The notes: a model not told the origin generated them from the sequence alone. Numbered from the stretch's first letter, positions 12,101 to 24,074 are shown. The stretch is 64,000 bases of DNA from Membranipora membranacea (GCA_914767715.1 OU612065.1:32426001-32490000); one strand, 5' to 3'. Numbers and translations: made by a program.

Positions 12101-13084
12101 ATGCTTTCTAATATAGCATCCTTGTATGACCCCATGGGACTTATCTCCCCTCTAGTATTATCGGGACATACCATATTACAGAATTCATGCAAATCTGTGT
12201 ACACCTGGGAAGAAATCCTAAAGGATGACTACGCTGAAGACTGGTTAAACTGGAATCAAAACATGTCAAAATGATCAAATCTAGACATACAGCGGGCAGT
12301 CAACCCTCTGGATTTCAGCTCAGTTAGACAGGAAATACACACATTCGCTGACGCAAGCACATCCGGATACGGTGCATGCTCATATCTCATATCTATTGAT
12401 GCCCAAAACAATGCCCATTGTACACTAATATTTGGCAAATCACGTGTAGTTCCAATCGAGGTCATCACACTACCAATATTGGAGCTACAAGCAGCCCTCC
12501 TGGCAGCTAAGCAGACCGCCATGCTCTCAGAAGATATGCAACTAGATGCCAAGTGCTATTATTCGAGTGACTCCAAATTAGTTCTGGGATATATAAACAA
12601 TGATGAAAAGTGGTTTCTCACCTATGTCTCAAACAGATTAGCTCAGATACATGATAATTCAGACAAATCTCAATGGCACTATGTGAGCACCAAGCAAAAC
12701 CCTGCTGATCTGACCTCTCGTGGCGTAAACTCTGTCGAGAGTCTCTCTCAGTCAATTTGGCTCCGTGCACCTGATTTTCTGTGGAATTCCGACTTACCAG
12801 AGAATTTGAGTGTCTCTGGTGTTGAGCCGTGTGAGGTAGATCAAAATGACCCGAAGTTGAAAAAAGAAGCACAGGTAGTTGTGTCATATGATATTTGTGT
12901 AGATACTAGGGCTGAACATCCGCTAGATTTGTGCTCCAGGTTTTCAAGCTGGTTCAAAGCTGTTCATACACTAGCTCTCGTACAGAAAGTCATTCAAAAT
13001 AAGCATGAGATTCTGAGTAAGCAGGCTGTAGATGTTTATCGCTCTCGGTCTATCCTACAGACACCCTTGGTGTACAGTAGCTGA
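12101..13084 (+). pseudogene. BEL/Pao RNase H region
   Basis: The frame opens with SNIASLYDPMGLISPL, the conserved junction after the reverse transcriptase in BEL/Pao polyproteins. One in-frame TGA (12272-12274) interrupts it; beyond that the frame stays open to 13084. RNase H hallmarks are visible in order: TFADASTSGYGACSYL (first acidic residue), LPILELQAALLAAK (catalytic Glu region), YYSSDSKLVLGYI (second Asp) and VSTKQNPADLTSRG, the NPAD-x-x-SRG signature. The integrase zinc finger and core that normally follow are absent. Confidence 0.8.
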
Positions 13085-13117
13085 TTCAATACCATCAATT
13101 TAATGAATCAACCAAAG

Positions 13118-13840
13118 GCTATTTATATATATACATATATTAATATCAATATCAATATGAATATCAAACTTCAACTTTAACACAAGGTCAATGAGGTATG
13201 TTTTAAGTCAATATATTTTTCCTCTTGCATCATCGTTTTTTGGTAAAAATCATATTGTTATGAAACCTCAGCTCCATGTCTTGGATGTAAATTATATCAA
13301 TGCATTTATCACCTTTCACCATGTAATTTTTGTTTACAATCTGTTCCAGTTCTACGATTACATTTGGTGAGAATCAATAAAATACCATCTCTCACACCAT
13401 ATCTCAGTATACTCTCCGAAACTAATAGCTGTTGTTACAGACACATTTGTGCGTAACAATTAGTTACCTAACTTCCTTTATGAAATCGCCTTACTTTAAA
13501 TTTGGTTCTAGTAATGGTTAGCACTCAGGTTACTTCTCAAATTTTACTTTGTTGTTGTATTATCCTTTTAGCACTCCTGTGAGTATGATATATTCAAATG
13601 ATAATTTTTAGTTCCACTACTACACAAAGTTTTTGCTGACTTATCTTGCTGCAATCTTGCGGATAAATGCCTATTGAGGCCTTGTTAACACAATCTAGGC
13701 ATCCATCAGTCAATTTGCTAACATTTACAAAGAATTAAGGCAGTATTTTAATGGCTGCACGACACCAATCATACACAGACCTGTTGCGGGTATACCTGAT
13801 ACACAATACCTATCACTGTCGGATATAATGTGTAGAGATA
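13118..13840. other. AT-rich spacer without gene
   Basis: It starts with an ATATAT/ATCAAT simple-sequence stretch (about 13120-13165) and continues as ordinary AT-rich DNA. Nothing else is recognisable. Confidence 0.5.
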
Positions 13841-13984
13841 AACTTTGTCCATTTGCAAACTGGTAGGAGCTCATGGAGTTTTGGCTTGTTCATACAGCGC
13901 TCAACAGTCCCAGAGACAATTCCCAAAGTCCCAAGCTGTCATTGGGGCTGTATTCATGGCTTGTATAGTGGTGAGAATCCTGGG

Positions 13985-14150
13985 CAGTGCAGATGCGGGA
14001 GGGATACAGAGGGTTGCTGGAGGGGTGGGAGAGGATGCAGGAGGGTATGCAAAAGGCTGCTGCAAGGGTATGGGTGACGTTCGTCTTGTGTGTCATAGGG
14101 GTATGGGAGGGGTGTGGAAGGGATGCAGGAGGGTTGCGGAAGGTGTGCCA
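13985..14150 (+). repeat. G-rich imperfect minisatellite
   Basis: GGGATGCAGGAGGGT-like units of roughly 20 bases recur imperfectly (GGGATACAGAGGGT, GAGGATGCAGGAGGGT, GGGATGCAGGAGGGT). The several overlapping open frames here are by-products of the repeat's bias, not genes. Confidence 0.7.
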
Positions 14151-14622
14151 TAGAGAAAAATATCTTCATTTGTTGGTCAATGAGAGATCATCTGATCAAT
14201 TTCATCACTTTGTTGCTTTGCACTTTCAGACACATAATTCAACCTGTATATTCAGTGTTTTGGGTTTTCAAGTTATTGAGCTATTGGCAGAGCGGTAGGG
14301 CATGGCCTCTCAGCTCAACATCATGTATGCAACTATATAATTTTACAAACAAATAGGATAAAGTTATAAAATGCTCTTTTGTCATGTTGTAATTTGAACT
14401 AATAATAACATGACTGTTTATCTATCACAAATGGTAATAACATCTAATTAATTCTGTATAGCCAACAATAAACAGAGAAAAACACTTATATATGTCTTAA
14501 CTTTGTTAGCTATAGAATGTTTGATGAACCAATTTAATTGCACCTCTAGTGTGGTGAAACTTGGGTTGAATGATCTCACCAAACGCACATCCTAGGATAT
14601 TAAACTATTGACCCATAGCATT

Positions 14623-14631
14623 GGCTATAAG
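14623..14631 (+). promoter_or_regulatory. Possible TATA box of the carboxypeptidase gene
   Basis: The motif GCTATAAGA ends about 50 bases before the first in-frame ATG (14680) and 80 before the preferred ATG (14710), a reasonable arrangement for a TATA promoter. No start site can be fixed from sequence alone. Confidence 0.35.
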
Positions 14632-14709
14632 ATGAATCCGATCTGATACATCTCATCATTTTCCTTGTGGCTCCCACATATGATGGACTGGTTTGGGATT
14701 GTACAGAGA

Positions 14710-17700
14710 ATGTCCTCTGGAATGTGGGTCTATGGTTGTTTTGGAGTGTTGACCGCTTCTTTTTTCGGAGTATCTGCTGATCGTCAGGATATTGATCTCT
14801 CATCGTAAGTTGTCACAACTAGCCTTGTCATTCAGATTACTTTTTTTGGGCGAAATTAGGTGTGCATTCACCAACTATGACAAACATTGGTGGCCAGGCG
14901 AAAATGTTAGGTGAAGACCTTCCTTAAGTTGTACAATAAATAGACTACAAAAAACTTTGCCGAGTGACAGGAAACTTAGTAAATGAAGTGTTAAAAATAC
15001 TATAGCTTCTGCTTCTTTCTCTGTAAATAAAAATGTCACTAGTATACTGACGTATGTTATTGTAACATCTGTGTCAACAGGGCTGTGCTGGTCAAGTATA
15101 AGCTTACAACTACCGATCATTCTGGACACATCCAAGACCTATCAGGCAAATATGGGAGCATGGTACGTACAACTTGATAATACATTCCTATAGCATGTAT
15201 AATTCTTTTATGAGTTTTATGGCTATTCAATGTGCAATTTGGGCAAGTGGAAATATTCTTACATTAGTAGAATTAGATCTATCATATCTGTTTAGCGCAC
15301 ACCTGTGCAAGGTAGGAGTGGGCAAGCTCGGGTTATATATAAAAAAGCTCACCTCCCTTTTAACAACATGGATAGTGATTAAGAGACAACGTAATTCCTG
15401 TGACAGCATTTACCTCAGACCTAATTATGAAGCTTACCAGAGCTTAGTTACTATTAGTTACCATTCTCAATAATTATACCAGGTTGATATATGGGCGCTG
15501 AGACCAAACAGCCATGCTGATATATTCATGGATGCTTCAGTTCTTGATGATGTTACCAATGTGCTGAATGAACATGGCATCAAAGTGATCTCTAACACAA
15601 CATATTCAAGGTATTCTTTATTTCCTGTTTGTTTCCCTTTGACATTTTCTTATTAAATTGTGATGAGATTGACCTTGCATTGTTGAACTGGGTGAAGCAA
15701 AAAAAGATAATTGCGACTATAGGCGTAGAGTAGGCTATAAATAAGTTCTAAATCTAATTTATTTACACCAACGATTTCAAAGGCCATGTGATGAGGGCGC
15801 AAATGACCAAGGAACACAACTTATTTGGCCATTATCACGACATTGAAGCAGTAGCAAGGTATACTTTTATTGGCAACCAAAGTCATCTCGTTCGAAATTT
15901 TTGCACTCAGTACCAGAAAAAATGTTTGACACAATGCCAAATGCCGTGAAGTATAATATTATAGAGTTAATTACGTGACTGAAAAACAGACAAAATAAAT
16001 GTATCTCTTTTAATGGGCATTACTGATGTGAAATATGCAATTAAAGTACCATTAAATTGCCCCGTGAGATTACCAGAGTCACACAGAGGACATACACCAA
16101 CACAAATACAGGCAATGTCACAGAGCACACCAATGTCAGAAGTGTGACAGAGACTGAAATATTTTTTTCTTAATTAAAGACGCTTTTAAATAAACATTTT
16201 CTTGAAAAATGATATTGATGCTGATAAATAATTAAAAAAAAGTGCAATGGTGAGTTGCGTCAGTTCAAACAGCCATGCTGAAATATTACGCATGCTATGG
16301 TTGTTGATGATGTTACCAAAGTGCTGAGTGAGTGCAGCGTCAAAGTGACATCTAATTAACACAACATATTAAACAATTGTCATGAAATTGGCATTGCTTG
16401 TCAAATCGGCCAAATCAGAAGATGTTTATGTTGACTATAGGCTTAGATAAGGCTACAAATCAGCTATAAATCCAATTAATTTATATCGAAGAAGTTTAAG
16501 TGGGCACAGTGGATCAAGGAACAAATATTGTTTGGCCACAAACACAACATTGAAGCAGAATCAGTACTGCAACAGTGCCAAATGGCGTAAAGATCCGAAA
16601 CATAATCTGTTTTAATGGGCATTAATGATGTGAAATATGATATTTTAGTACCATTACATTGCCCCATCAACTCCACTCTAACCATACGATTACCAGACGC
16701 CCATGGGAAATTTTCCAAAATGTTCCCTGAGAGTCATCCGTGTATCTAATTCGTTTTCTCTTTTGAAATGGTATTGAATATCACTGGATGAATTCACCCC
16801 ACAAAGCCTTTTAGCGCTTACTTCCTATATGTACCTTGAAAAAGAGAGGACAACTGTTTGAAACCAGTTTACCGAACTGTCTTTCAGTTCCGTTGTGCTT
16901 GCAGTGTTGTACCATTTGCTGTTTGTCAATTTTATTTAAAATTCACAAACACTCGATCATCTGTTGATCTTTCAGTTTCCCAAAGGAGGTTATTGCTTCG
17001 GCAACTAAATTTGGCAACAATAGCATGAAGCGACACAGGAGATCAGTTCCTGAGTTAGATACGTCAGTTTATCACACCTATGATCAGGTGGGTTAAACAT
17101 CAAAGTTGTTTCACTAGTTTGTTTAAATTTCTGTGAAAATTGACATTGTCAGGTTTTTAAGTAAATCAGAAAAAAACACATTCCAATTCGTTGACCTATG
17201 AGTCAGAGGATAATATTAAAACATCAATCTACATGTTACGCCTTGACATTTTAGTGTTTAAACTAAGGATTTTGTCTGCTACCAACAAGGAATTGTTTGT
17301 AAGAGTTATCTTCCAAAATCGCTATTGAATTCATTCCATTGATTGGTAGGATAATAGAACTGTAACAGAAGCAACTAGTAACAACTCACGCTCTCATTTT
17401 TTATAGATGATACTGCACAATATTTGTTTCCCTTTCCCAATGAATGACAACGTAACTTTCTTTCATGAATTCGGTCAACTCAGCATTGTAGGTGGGTAGC
17501 AGTGCATCAAAGTCCCCAGCAAAAAACAGTAGTCAGTTGTCATTCGATCAAAAGTATAATGATTATCATTACTGCCAACATTTATTCAGATCATATAGTT
17601 TCATCCTCAAAACAGGGTGGCGTTAGAGAGACTCATCACCTGCAAGGTTGAAATTTGAAGTTCAGATAATGTCAAACTATTTTTGTTCAAAAAATAAAAA

Positions 17701-20700
17701 AAAGGATGGGCGCTTTAATAGTAATAAGTGGGAAAGTGGTCAACTTGCACCACCAACCACGCCACATGCGGCCACATGCACGCCTGCTACCACGCCATAT
17801 TCTATGCATGCTACAACGCCTGGCACAACGCTGCCTTTGTTGTGTCAGGCGTTGTACCTTCTGTTGTGTACAACTTCACCTACCACTGTATATGCAACGC
17901 TGGACTGCATACTGACGTTGCTTGGCGTTGCTGGGCGTTGTGGGTACCACTGATGATGTCTCACGCACCTGGGCGCGCCTGAGTTCTGCTGATTAACTGA
18001 CAAAGACCCCCAAAGTAAACTTGTTTTCAGTTTGCTTTTCAACAGCACGCAGTGGGTGGAAATTCCAGGTTAAAATGTTAAGGTCAATTAAGTGTGCTGT
18101 TTATAAGAAGACATTTCCAGGTTAAAATGTCAAGGTCAATTAAGTGTGCTGTTTATAAGAAGACAACTCCAAACTATCTGTACATCCTATGTTGTTGATC
18201 CACAGATTTAACTAATGTGGTGCGTTTGCAGTTTCTTTTACTGGGTTTATCAAGGAGTATACCTTAAATTATACCACTCTCTTTTTGCTTATATGCTATC
18301 ACTACTGCTATTGTCTCTGATCATTGGTGACAGAATCTTTCATGCTCAACAACCACTAACCAAGCTAGTGGTAACTTCAATAATGTATAGTTCACCTATC
18401 GTCACATCAGTTTAAACCATTTCACAATGTCAGAAGGCATTTATGCAACATGACAAATAATCATTTCATATTACCTTTATTACCTAACACATCAAATTGG
18501 GAGTTAATACGTACTAAGCTAATGTATCACATGCCCCCAGTATGATGTTTGGGGGCCCTTGGGGGCTGTTGTGTGGAGTATGACTGATTTTGGCGTTAGC
18601 TTATTGAACTAACATCAAAATCAATCACACTTCACCAAACAGCCCCCAAGGGCCCCCAGACATCCTACTGGGGGCACGTGCTATGTATGTATAACAGCCT
18701 GTATTTACAATCTTTGTTTTTGCTAAAAACAAAGCTGATGTTGTCATGTTGCATAAATGCATAAGTGGAATGTGATATTGGAATCAATTTAAACTCATAT
18801 CAGGTATCATTCCTGTCTTTTGTTATATTGTAAGTTTCTCACATATTCTGAAAGCAATCTTAGACTGATCTGTTCGTTCAACTAGTAACTCAGGAAGACA
18901 TTGTTAGGCTTGCTTTCAATGAATGTATAATCTTCCACGTAATATTTGATTCTGTGAATTGATTCAATGATATAATTGTTTTCTGAGGCAATAGATGCTG
19001 TGGGCTGCAATCATCTTCTGTTTTCTGTTTTGCACAATGCTACCAGCAGCTCATAATCCGTGGGAGAGTGTAAAATCTTTCATTGTTAATATGCTGCGGG
19101 CTGCAAGCATCTTTTGTTTTGTGATTGTTCTCAATCCCAAGAATTTAGATTCAACACTCATACACCTAAAATTACAGATCCTGTTTCGTTTTGATAAATA
19201 TGTTTTCAAAACTGGTTTTACTGGAAATTGATGCACAATACTACCAGCAGCTTATAGTGCTTATGAGAGCAAAAATCGAAATCAAAATCATTGTTCATAA
19301 CAAAATAATCTCTTGGATATGAAAAAAAAAATTTCTTTGATTGGACTAGCACAATGTGAATGTAACCATTGATTTCAAAGTTTTTATATCTCATATCAGA
19401 ACGGTCTAAACTGTCTCCCCTGTGACAGCCAGGTTTCATATGTTGGTCGTTTTGCGCGCTATATAAGGGATTGGAAGAAATGTGCTGCTATTGCAAACTT
19501 CTTCTGCACCAATCAACCTTGAAAACTGAATTCTGAGGGTGAACAGGGGTAGAGGTGGTCATTCCTGGTAATTTTCAAATAAAATTAAATTGAGCCTCAA
19601 AATTTATTTTTCAGGGCATTTAGGATGTTTTTGTTATTCTGATACCATAATTGTTGACGGATTATGAACTGGCTGGAAAACAATGTTGTATCTAGTTGTG
19701 GATCACTTTGTGAGATATTCCAGGCGGGAAGCAGCCATGAGGGCAGACCACTGAAAGGAGTGAAGGTGAGTTGTGACATTTACAACATACAAATGTAGCT
19801 TTGTCGCATATTCGACCCACTTGGGGCCGAATACCCGAGCAGAACAGACACCACTATTTTATTCATTTTGCTCATGTTTATTTTGTATGGAGTTAACTTC
19901 TTCCTGTTGAGGAAGAAGGCAACTCCATACAAAAAGTGTTTTGTTTACCTAATCAAATTTATCCGCAACCTTATTCTTTAGAATTTTGATACAAGTAGGT
20001 ATTAATTCAATTTACTAATGACTCATAGTTGAGATGCCTTTTCGACATTAAAATCAATTTTTATTCTTGAATAATAAACTAAGTTAGATACCAGAAAAGC
20101 AATCTATACTTTACCAGAAAAACATGCTCCAAGGGCTTTCCAGCCAGAACTGACCTGCCTTGATGTTCGCCCGGTTTTTATATGCACAGGGGTTCACCAC
20201 GGCGGGTGCGCATGGCCAAAAAACTGGAGATTGCATTTGCCCATCCTCTTGACAAAAGCGGAGATTTGATTTAGATTTTGTTTCTGATAAAAAGGTTTTA
20301 ATTATCTATATCATTTAAATGTTTGCCTTTGGACCCTCCAAAAAGACGGAGGTTGGGCTTTAATTCATGTCTAATAAAAAGGTTTTAATTATATATATTA
20401 TTCAAATGTCAGCGTTTAATCCCCTCCAAAAAGGCGGAGGTTGGGCTTTAATTTATGTCTAATAAAAAGGTTTTAATTATATATATTATTCAAATGTCAG
20501 CGTTTAATCCCCTCCAAAAAGGCGGAGGTTGGGCTTTAATTTATGTCTAATAAAAAGGTTTTAATTATATATATTATTCAAATGTCAGCGTTTAATCCCC
20601 TCCAAAAAGGCGGAGGTTGGGCTTTAATTTATATCTAATAAAAAGGTTTTAATTATATATATTATTCAAATGTCAGCGTTTAATCCCCTCCAAAAAGGCG

Positions 20701-23700
20701 GAGGTTGGGCTTTAATTTATATCTAATAAAAAGGTTTTAATTATATATATTATTCAAATGTCAGCGTTTAATCCCCTCCAAAAAGGCGGAGGTTGGACTT
20801 TAATTATATTATACATTATTTTGAAGTGGTTGACGTCGTCTGGTATCACCTGGCTCCATTCTCTTTATCTGAAATCTCCTGAGCTGTGAGAACTTGAGAT
20901 CTCACAGCTTTCAACCAAATGTTTTAATGTGCATTAGAATTAATATTTTTTGAATCATCTCCAAACTTATTCAACCCATTGTGATGTGATCTATATTACA
21001 TTGAATTGATTTTATCCATTTTTGCAGTTCTAATTCGTCTGTCACAGAGTTGGTTCAATATAAAATCACTGCAGGCAATTAGGGAAATCAAAAAATGATT
21101 GTTTCTGCAAAAAGAAAAAAATGTTCAAATAATTTTGTAGCCTGAGGTTATCATATATTCACTGTACTGTTCCAGATAGGTGTGACACAGTGCGGTGATA
21201 AGCAGAAGATGTTTATAGACTGTGGAATACATGCTAGAGAATGGGTGTCTCCTGCTGTGTGTGTCTATATAATATCGCAGGTAAAACAATAATTATAAAT
21301 AAATCGTATTAGTGGTATATGCGGGAGCAAACAACTTCAAATTGTTAATACAAATTGGCAATTTTCTACATCTGATCGAATGAGAGGATATTTATCGTAG
21401 CAGGATGCTAAACCAAATCATCCCGTATTTCTGTAAATAAAGGTCTGACTGCCAATTCGTCTCTTCCAGCTGATTAATGGGTATTCAACTAATAACAGAA
21501 TAACCTCAATGGTAGATAAATATGATTGGTATATTCTGCCTGTGGCGAATCCTGATGGATATGTTTACTCGATGACAACGGTAAGTTAACAAAATCTGTT
21601 AATTTATTTTGTTTATTGCTAGATAAATTTGGGCTCGGTACCTAGCTCTTGGATTGAGCTGCTTGTTGACTGTTAGTTGAACTAAAGCTTTCAACGAGAA
21701 ACCAAGTCTCATAACGACTTTTATTTTGTTATTCCATTTTCAAAAGGAGAGACTATGGCGGAAGAACAGAAGGAACAACCCAGGTTCAAGTTGCTATGGT
21801 GTGGATCTCAACAGAAATTGGGGTTTCGCATGGGGAGGTAGGATCATAAAGTTATTTTCTCAAAGTAAGATTTCTAGATTAAATTGAATAAACATGAAAT
21901 TTTTCAAAATCAAAATTGACATCTTTTGCTTCTTTGCTATTTTCTTTGACACTTTTATATTCCAGGACAGGGAGCTAGTACAAACCCCTGTTCTAATACA
22001 TACAGAGGTGGATCATCTTTTAGTGAGCCAGAAGCTGAAGGAATAAGAGCCTTTGTCCGAGCGAAGTCTAAATGGCACTCTTACCTCACTTATCACAGCT
22101 ATGGAGAGTACGTACTAGCAGTCTGGGGGTGAGTAGAGAAAATGTTACATGTGCAACTCCGATCTTTTTAGTTTCTTCCTTCAACAAATATGCAGATGGA
22201 GAAAAGAGTGATTGATAATTGATAACTCTATGTAAACCATCCTAGATACCATGCCCGAGGAGAAAGAAAGTTGTTTTGAGGAAGAAATTCTTACATTATT
22301 TATGCTCTGATATGAAAGTCATAGGAGTTACCCCAATGCCTAGAGGGGATCAAGCACATTATTGTGACAGTGGCCTGTCGTCATGAGTTGAGTCCTGAAA
22401 AGTTCAAGCCCGTGCTTTGTAATAAAATTATTATCAAAAGTTAAATTTATATTAGAGGATTATCAAAAGCAGCAACAGAACTTAGTAGTCTTAGGTATTC
22501 AAACTCAAAATATGATAATAAATGTTACAGGTGCAAGCAACATGACAATTATACATTTATATATATATTATTAACTTTATGAACACTAAACTGATCAGTT
22601 CCGGAAGGCAAACAAGATCATCTATCACATGCATGCTATTGTATGGAGTATCCATAAACATATGGATAGTATTTATATTTTTATGGGGGTATCAAAGGTT
22701 TAAAAGTGATAGGAATACATGCACACACCTGTCAGTGATGTTGAAACAATTGTTTTGTTTCAGATACACAAGAAGTAGAGCACCAAACTATTCGGACATG
22801 AAGAATGCTGGCGATGCGTATAATGATGGACTGAATGCAGCTAATAGTAAAAGTTACTTTGTTGGCCAATCAGGACGTGATCTCAGTATGTTATAAAGTT
22901 CGCTTGGCCTAACCCTAGAAGACTTGCACATTTGCCATAGAAGAAAATAACGAGTTGACAAAATAAAGTTTTGTTAAGCGAAGCCAACAATCCTTTGAAC
23001 CATACAAGAGCATACAATTGATAATGTTCCATTGGTTATGTATCATATAAAACATTATATTACTCAAATGTTTTGCAGGTGTTGCTGCAGGTGGATCAGA
23101 TGACTGGTTTTATTCCTCTGTGGCACAGGGTGGTGCCGGCTGTCCATACAGCTACACAATGGAGCTTAGGGACGAAGGACAATTTGGTTTTGTCCTCCCA
23201 GAAAACCAAGTACTACCAACTGCTCAAGAAAACATTGCAGGTATAGCCTAATCACTGTAAGGGTTTCCAACTTTCGTTAGAAATCACTACTTCTTTCTAT
23301 TATGCATTTCATTCTTAGCCCTGATTTTTTTCCTAATATGACTGTATTTTGACTCTGCTCCTTTATATGTATTTACATGTATTTAAATAACTGCAGCTCT
23401 GACAACGTGAGTTTATTGTTTCATCTATTGCACATGTTTTTAAGGCACTTATTGAATCATTATCAGGTTTGAAAGCGTACATAACTTATCTGGAAACAAA
23501 TGGGAAGCTTATTGAGACTGGAGGCTGTAGTTCATCAGGCTCCACAACTACAATAGGAACAGCAACAACCACAACAGCTGCCCCCACCACCATCCAACCA
23601 GGTAAATCTACTGTTAGTTTTTCATACGACAGCCATCAATACTGGCAGCATGTCAATCACGGTATCTAATAATGTTGGTGCCTCTAAAATCAAGTTCTTC

Positions 23701-23910
23701 GATAGTCAACAATTAAAGACCGTTTACATGGTACTTTTACATTGTCACTGGATTAATGTGGCTCTCAACTTCATTGAGACAACTGAAATGCTATGACAGA
23801 TCTGTCTAAATTAAATTATCATTCGCTTTTCTTTTATTTTAGCACCAACTACAACATGTAGGCTGAATAGAAGAGGCAGATGTAGAGGAGGAGGAAGATG
23901 GTGGGGATGA
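14710..23910 (+). CDS. Secreted M14A metallocarboxypeptidase, B-type (13 exons)
   Basis: Zinc exopeptidase that removes C-terminal residues from peptides outside the cell. Coding exons: 14710-14804, 15081-15162, 15483-15610, 16976-17087, 19661-19765, 21176-21280, 21470-21580, 21747-21837, 21966-22128, 22764-22885, 23079-23240, 23467-23601, 23843-23910; 492 residues, all phases compatible. Residues 1-23 are a signal peptide (VSA/D), about 32-120 the activation propeptide ([15 protein letters not shown]), RHRR at 121-124 the likely activation site. Zinc ligands are H193, E196 (IHAREW) and H320 (YHSYGEY); DLNRNW at 266-271 and TMELRDEG with catalytic E400 are present. D379 in GGSDDW sits at the specificity-pocket position that is Asp in carboxypeptidase B, predicting preference for C-terminal Lys/Arg. 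Residues about 446-475 are Ser/Thr/Ala-rich; 476-492 form an Arg/Cys/Gly/Trp tail unusual for the family. The start could instead be 14680 in the same frame. Exon 5 has a non-AG acceptor. All other junctions are canonical. Confidence 0.9.
15858..15917 (-). mobile_element. ~60-bp remnant shared with the LINE at 49.3 kb
   Basis: TATACTTTTATTGGCAACCAAAGTCATCTC... to CACTCAGTACCAG closely matches the start of the insertion at 49327. It is absent from the corresponding place in the decayed duplicate (about 16553), so it looks like a separate, extremely truncated insertion of the same element's 3' end. Confidence 0.5.
16250..16650 (+). pseudogene. Decayed duplicate of carboxypeptidase exon 3
   Basis: This intronic segment repeats exon 3 and its downstream flank (15480-15960): AAACAGCCATGCTGA, TTGATGATGTTACCAA and GTGCTGA are shared, followed by matching intron sequence (GACTATAGGC.TAGA). 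The copy has lost the open frame (a TAA follows the GTGACATCTAA segment) and carries indels, so it is not an alternative exon. It records a local duplication of about 770 bp offset within intron 3. Confidence 0.8.
17740..17960. repeat. CA-rich to GT-rich inverted low-complexity segment
   Basis: Within intron 4, a CCACGCCACATGCGG-type strand-biased half switches to a GCGTTGTGGG-type half; CACAACGCCTGGCACAACG is mirrored by GTTGTGTCAGGCGTTGT. Open frames here are artefacts of this bias. Confidence 0.55.
18063..18167. repeat. Two-copy 52-bp tandem duplication in intron
   Basis: TTCCAGGTTAAAATGT begins at 18063 and again at 18115, with the 52-base unit nearly identical (one TTAAGG/TCAAGG difference). 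Confidence 0.9.
18437..18760. mobile_element. Fold-back / MITE-like element
   Basis: GCATTTATGCAACATGACAA (18437-18456) is exactly mirrored by TTGTCATGTTGCATAAATGC (18741-18760). Inside, a second strong inverted repeat pairs CCCCCAG..GTTTGGGGGCCCTTGGGGGCTGTT-type sequence with AACAGCCCCCAAGGGCCCCC. No ORF is present. The size and terminal inverted repeats suggest a non-autonomous DNA element. Confidence 0.7.
18992..19270. repeat. Imperfect direct repeats in intron 4
   Basis: ATGCTGTGGGCTGCAATCATC recurs as ATGCTGCGGGCTGCAAGCATC, and TGCACAATGCTACCAGCAGC recurs as TGCACAATACTACCAGCAGC about 200 bases later. Confidence 0.7.
19881..19934 (+). other. Long perfect-arm hairpin in intron 5
   Basis: TTTTGTATGGAGTT (19881-19894) pairs exactly with AACTCCATACAAAA (19921-19934), and CTTCTTCCT with AGGAAGAAG around a GTTG loop; only a 2x2 mismatch separates the two stems. 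It could be the relic of a fold-back element or a small structured RNA; at 54 bases it is short for a typical animal pre-miRNA. Confidence 0.6.
20285..20812 (+). repeat. 88-bp minisatellite, about six copies
   Basis: Unit starts AATAAAAAGGTTTTAATT at 20373, 20461, 20549, 20637 and 20725, exactly 88 bases apart, preceded by a diverged unit from about 20285. Each unit carries CCCCTCCAAAAAGGCGGAGG, a short stem-loop. The internal copies are nearly identical, which points to recent expansion or homogenisation. It sits in intron 5 of the carboxypeptidase gene. Confidence 0.95.
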
Positions 23911-24074
23911 CATCAACACTTTGTCAAGTGCTATAAAGATGAACGTACCATACCTTAAAAAGATCCAAACACCATTACTCGCAAATTAGACTTTCTTAAC
24001 TTTCTTAGATGAAATTGACTTTGCTATCAGAACTTCAACCACTGCTGCCAAAAAGCCAAATGTGTGCTAATAGT

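Larger units (their letters stand above)
6600..13084 (+). mobile_element. Degenerate BEL/Pao-type LTR retroelement
   Basis: Plus-strand pieces of a BEL/Pao polyprotein occur in the right order: a SAP-like N-terminus (7118), a DUF1759-like gag (7928), zinc-knuckle sequence (8552), an aspartic-protease region with the CW/GW-type context (8930) and an RNase H region beginning with the family hallmark SNIASLYDPMGLISPL (12101). Stops and frameshifts interrupt it. I see no reverse transcriptase between 9480 and 12090 and no integrase after 13084. A possible 5' LTR lies around 6600-6850 (TGTGAACG...GTAACA), but I found no matching 3' copy, so both the left boundary and the LTR are tentative. This is a dead element. 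Confidence 0.75.

Noticed and set aside
13845-14298. Several overlapping ~100-codon frames
   Set aside because: All arise from the strand-biased G-rich minisatellite; frames on both strands are open for that reason.
17648-17982. Ala/Thr/His-rich frames in intron 4
   Set aside because: Low-complexity CA/GT sequence, three frames open at once, no homology or splice support.
20886-20919. AGCTGTGAGA / TCTCACAGCT hairpin as a transcription terminator
   Set aside because: Intrinsic terminators are a bacterial feature; this is a short intronic inverted repeat.
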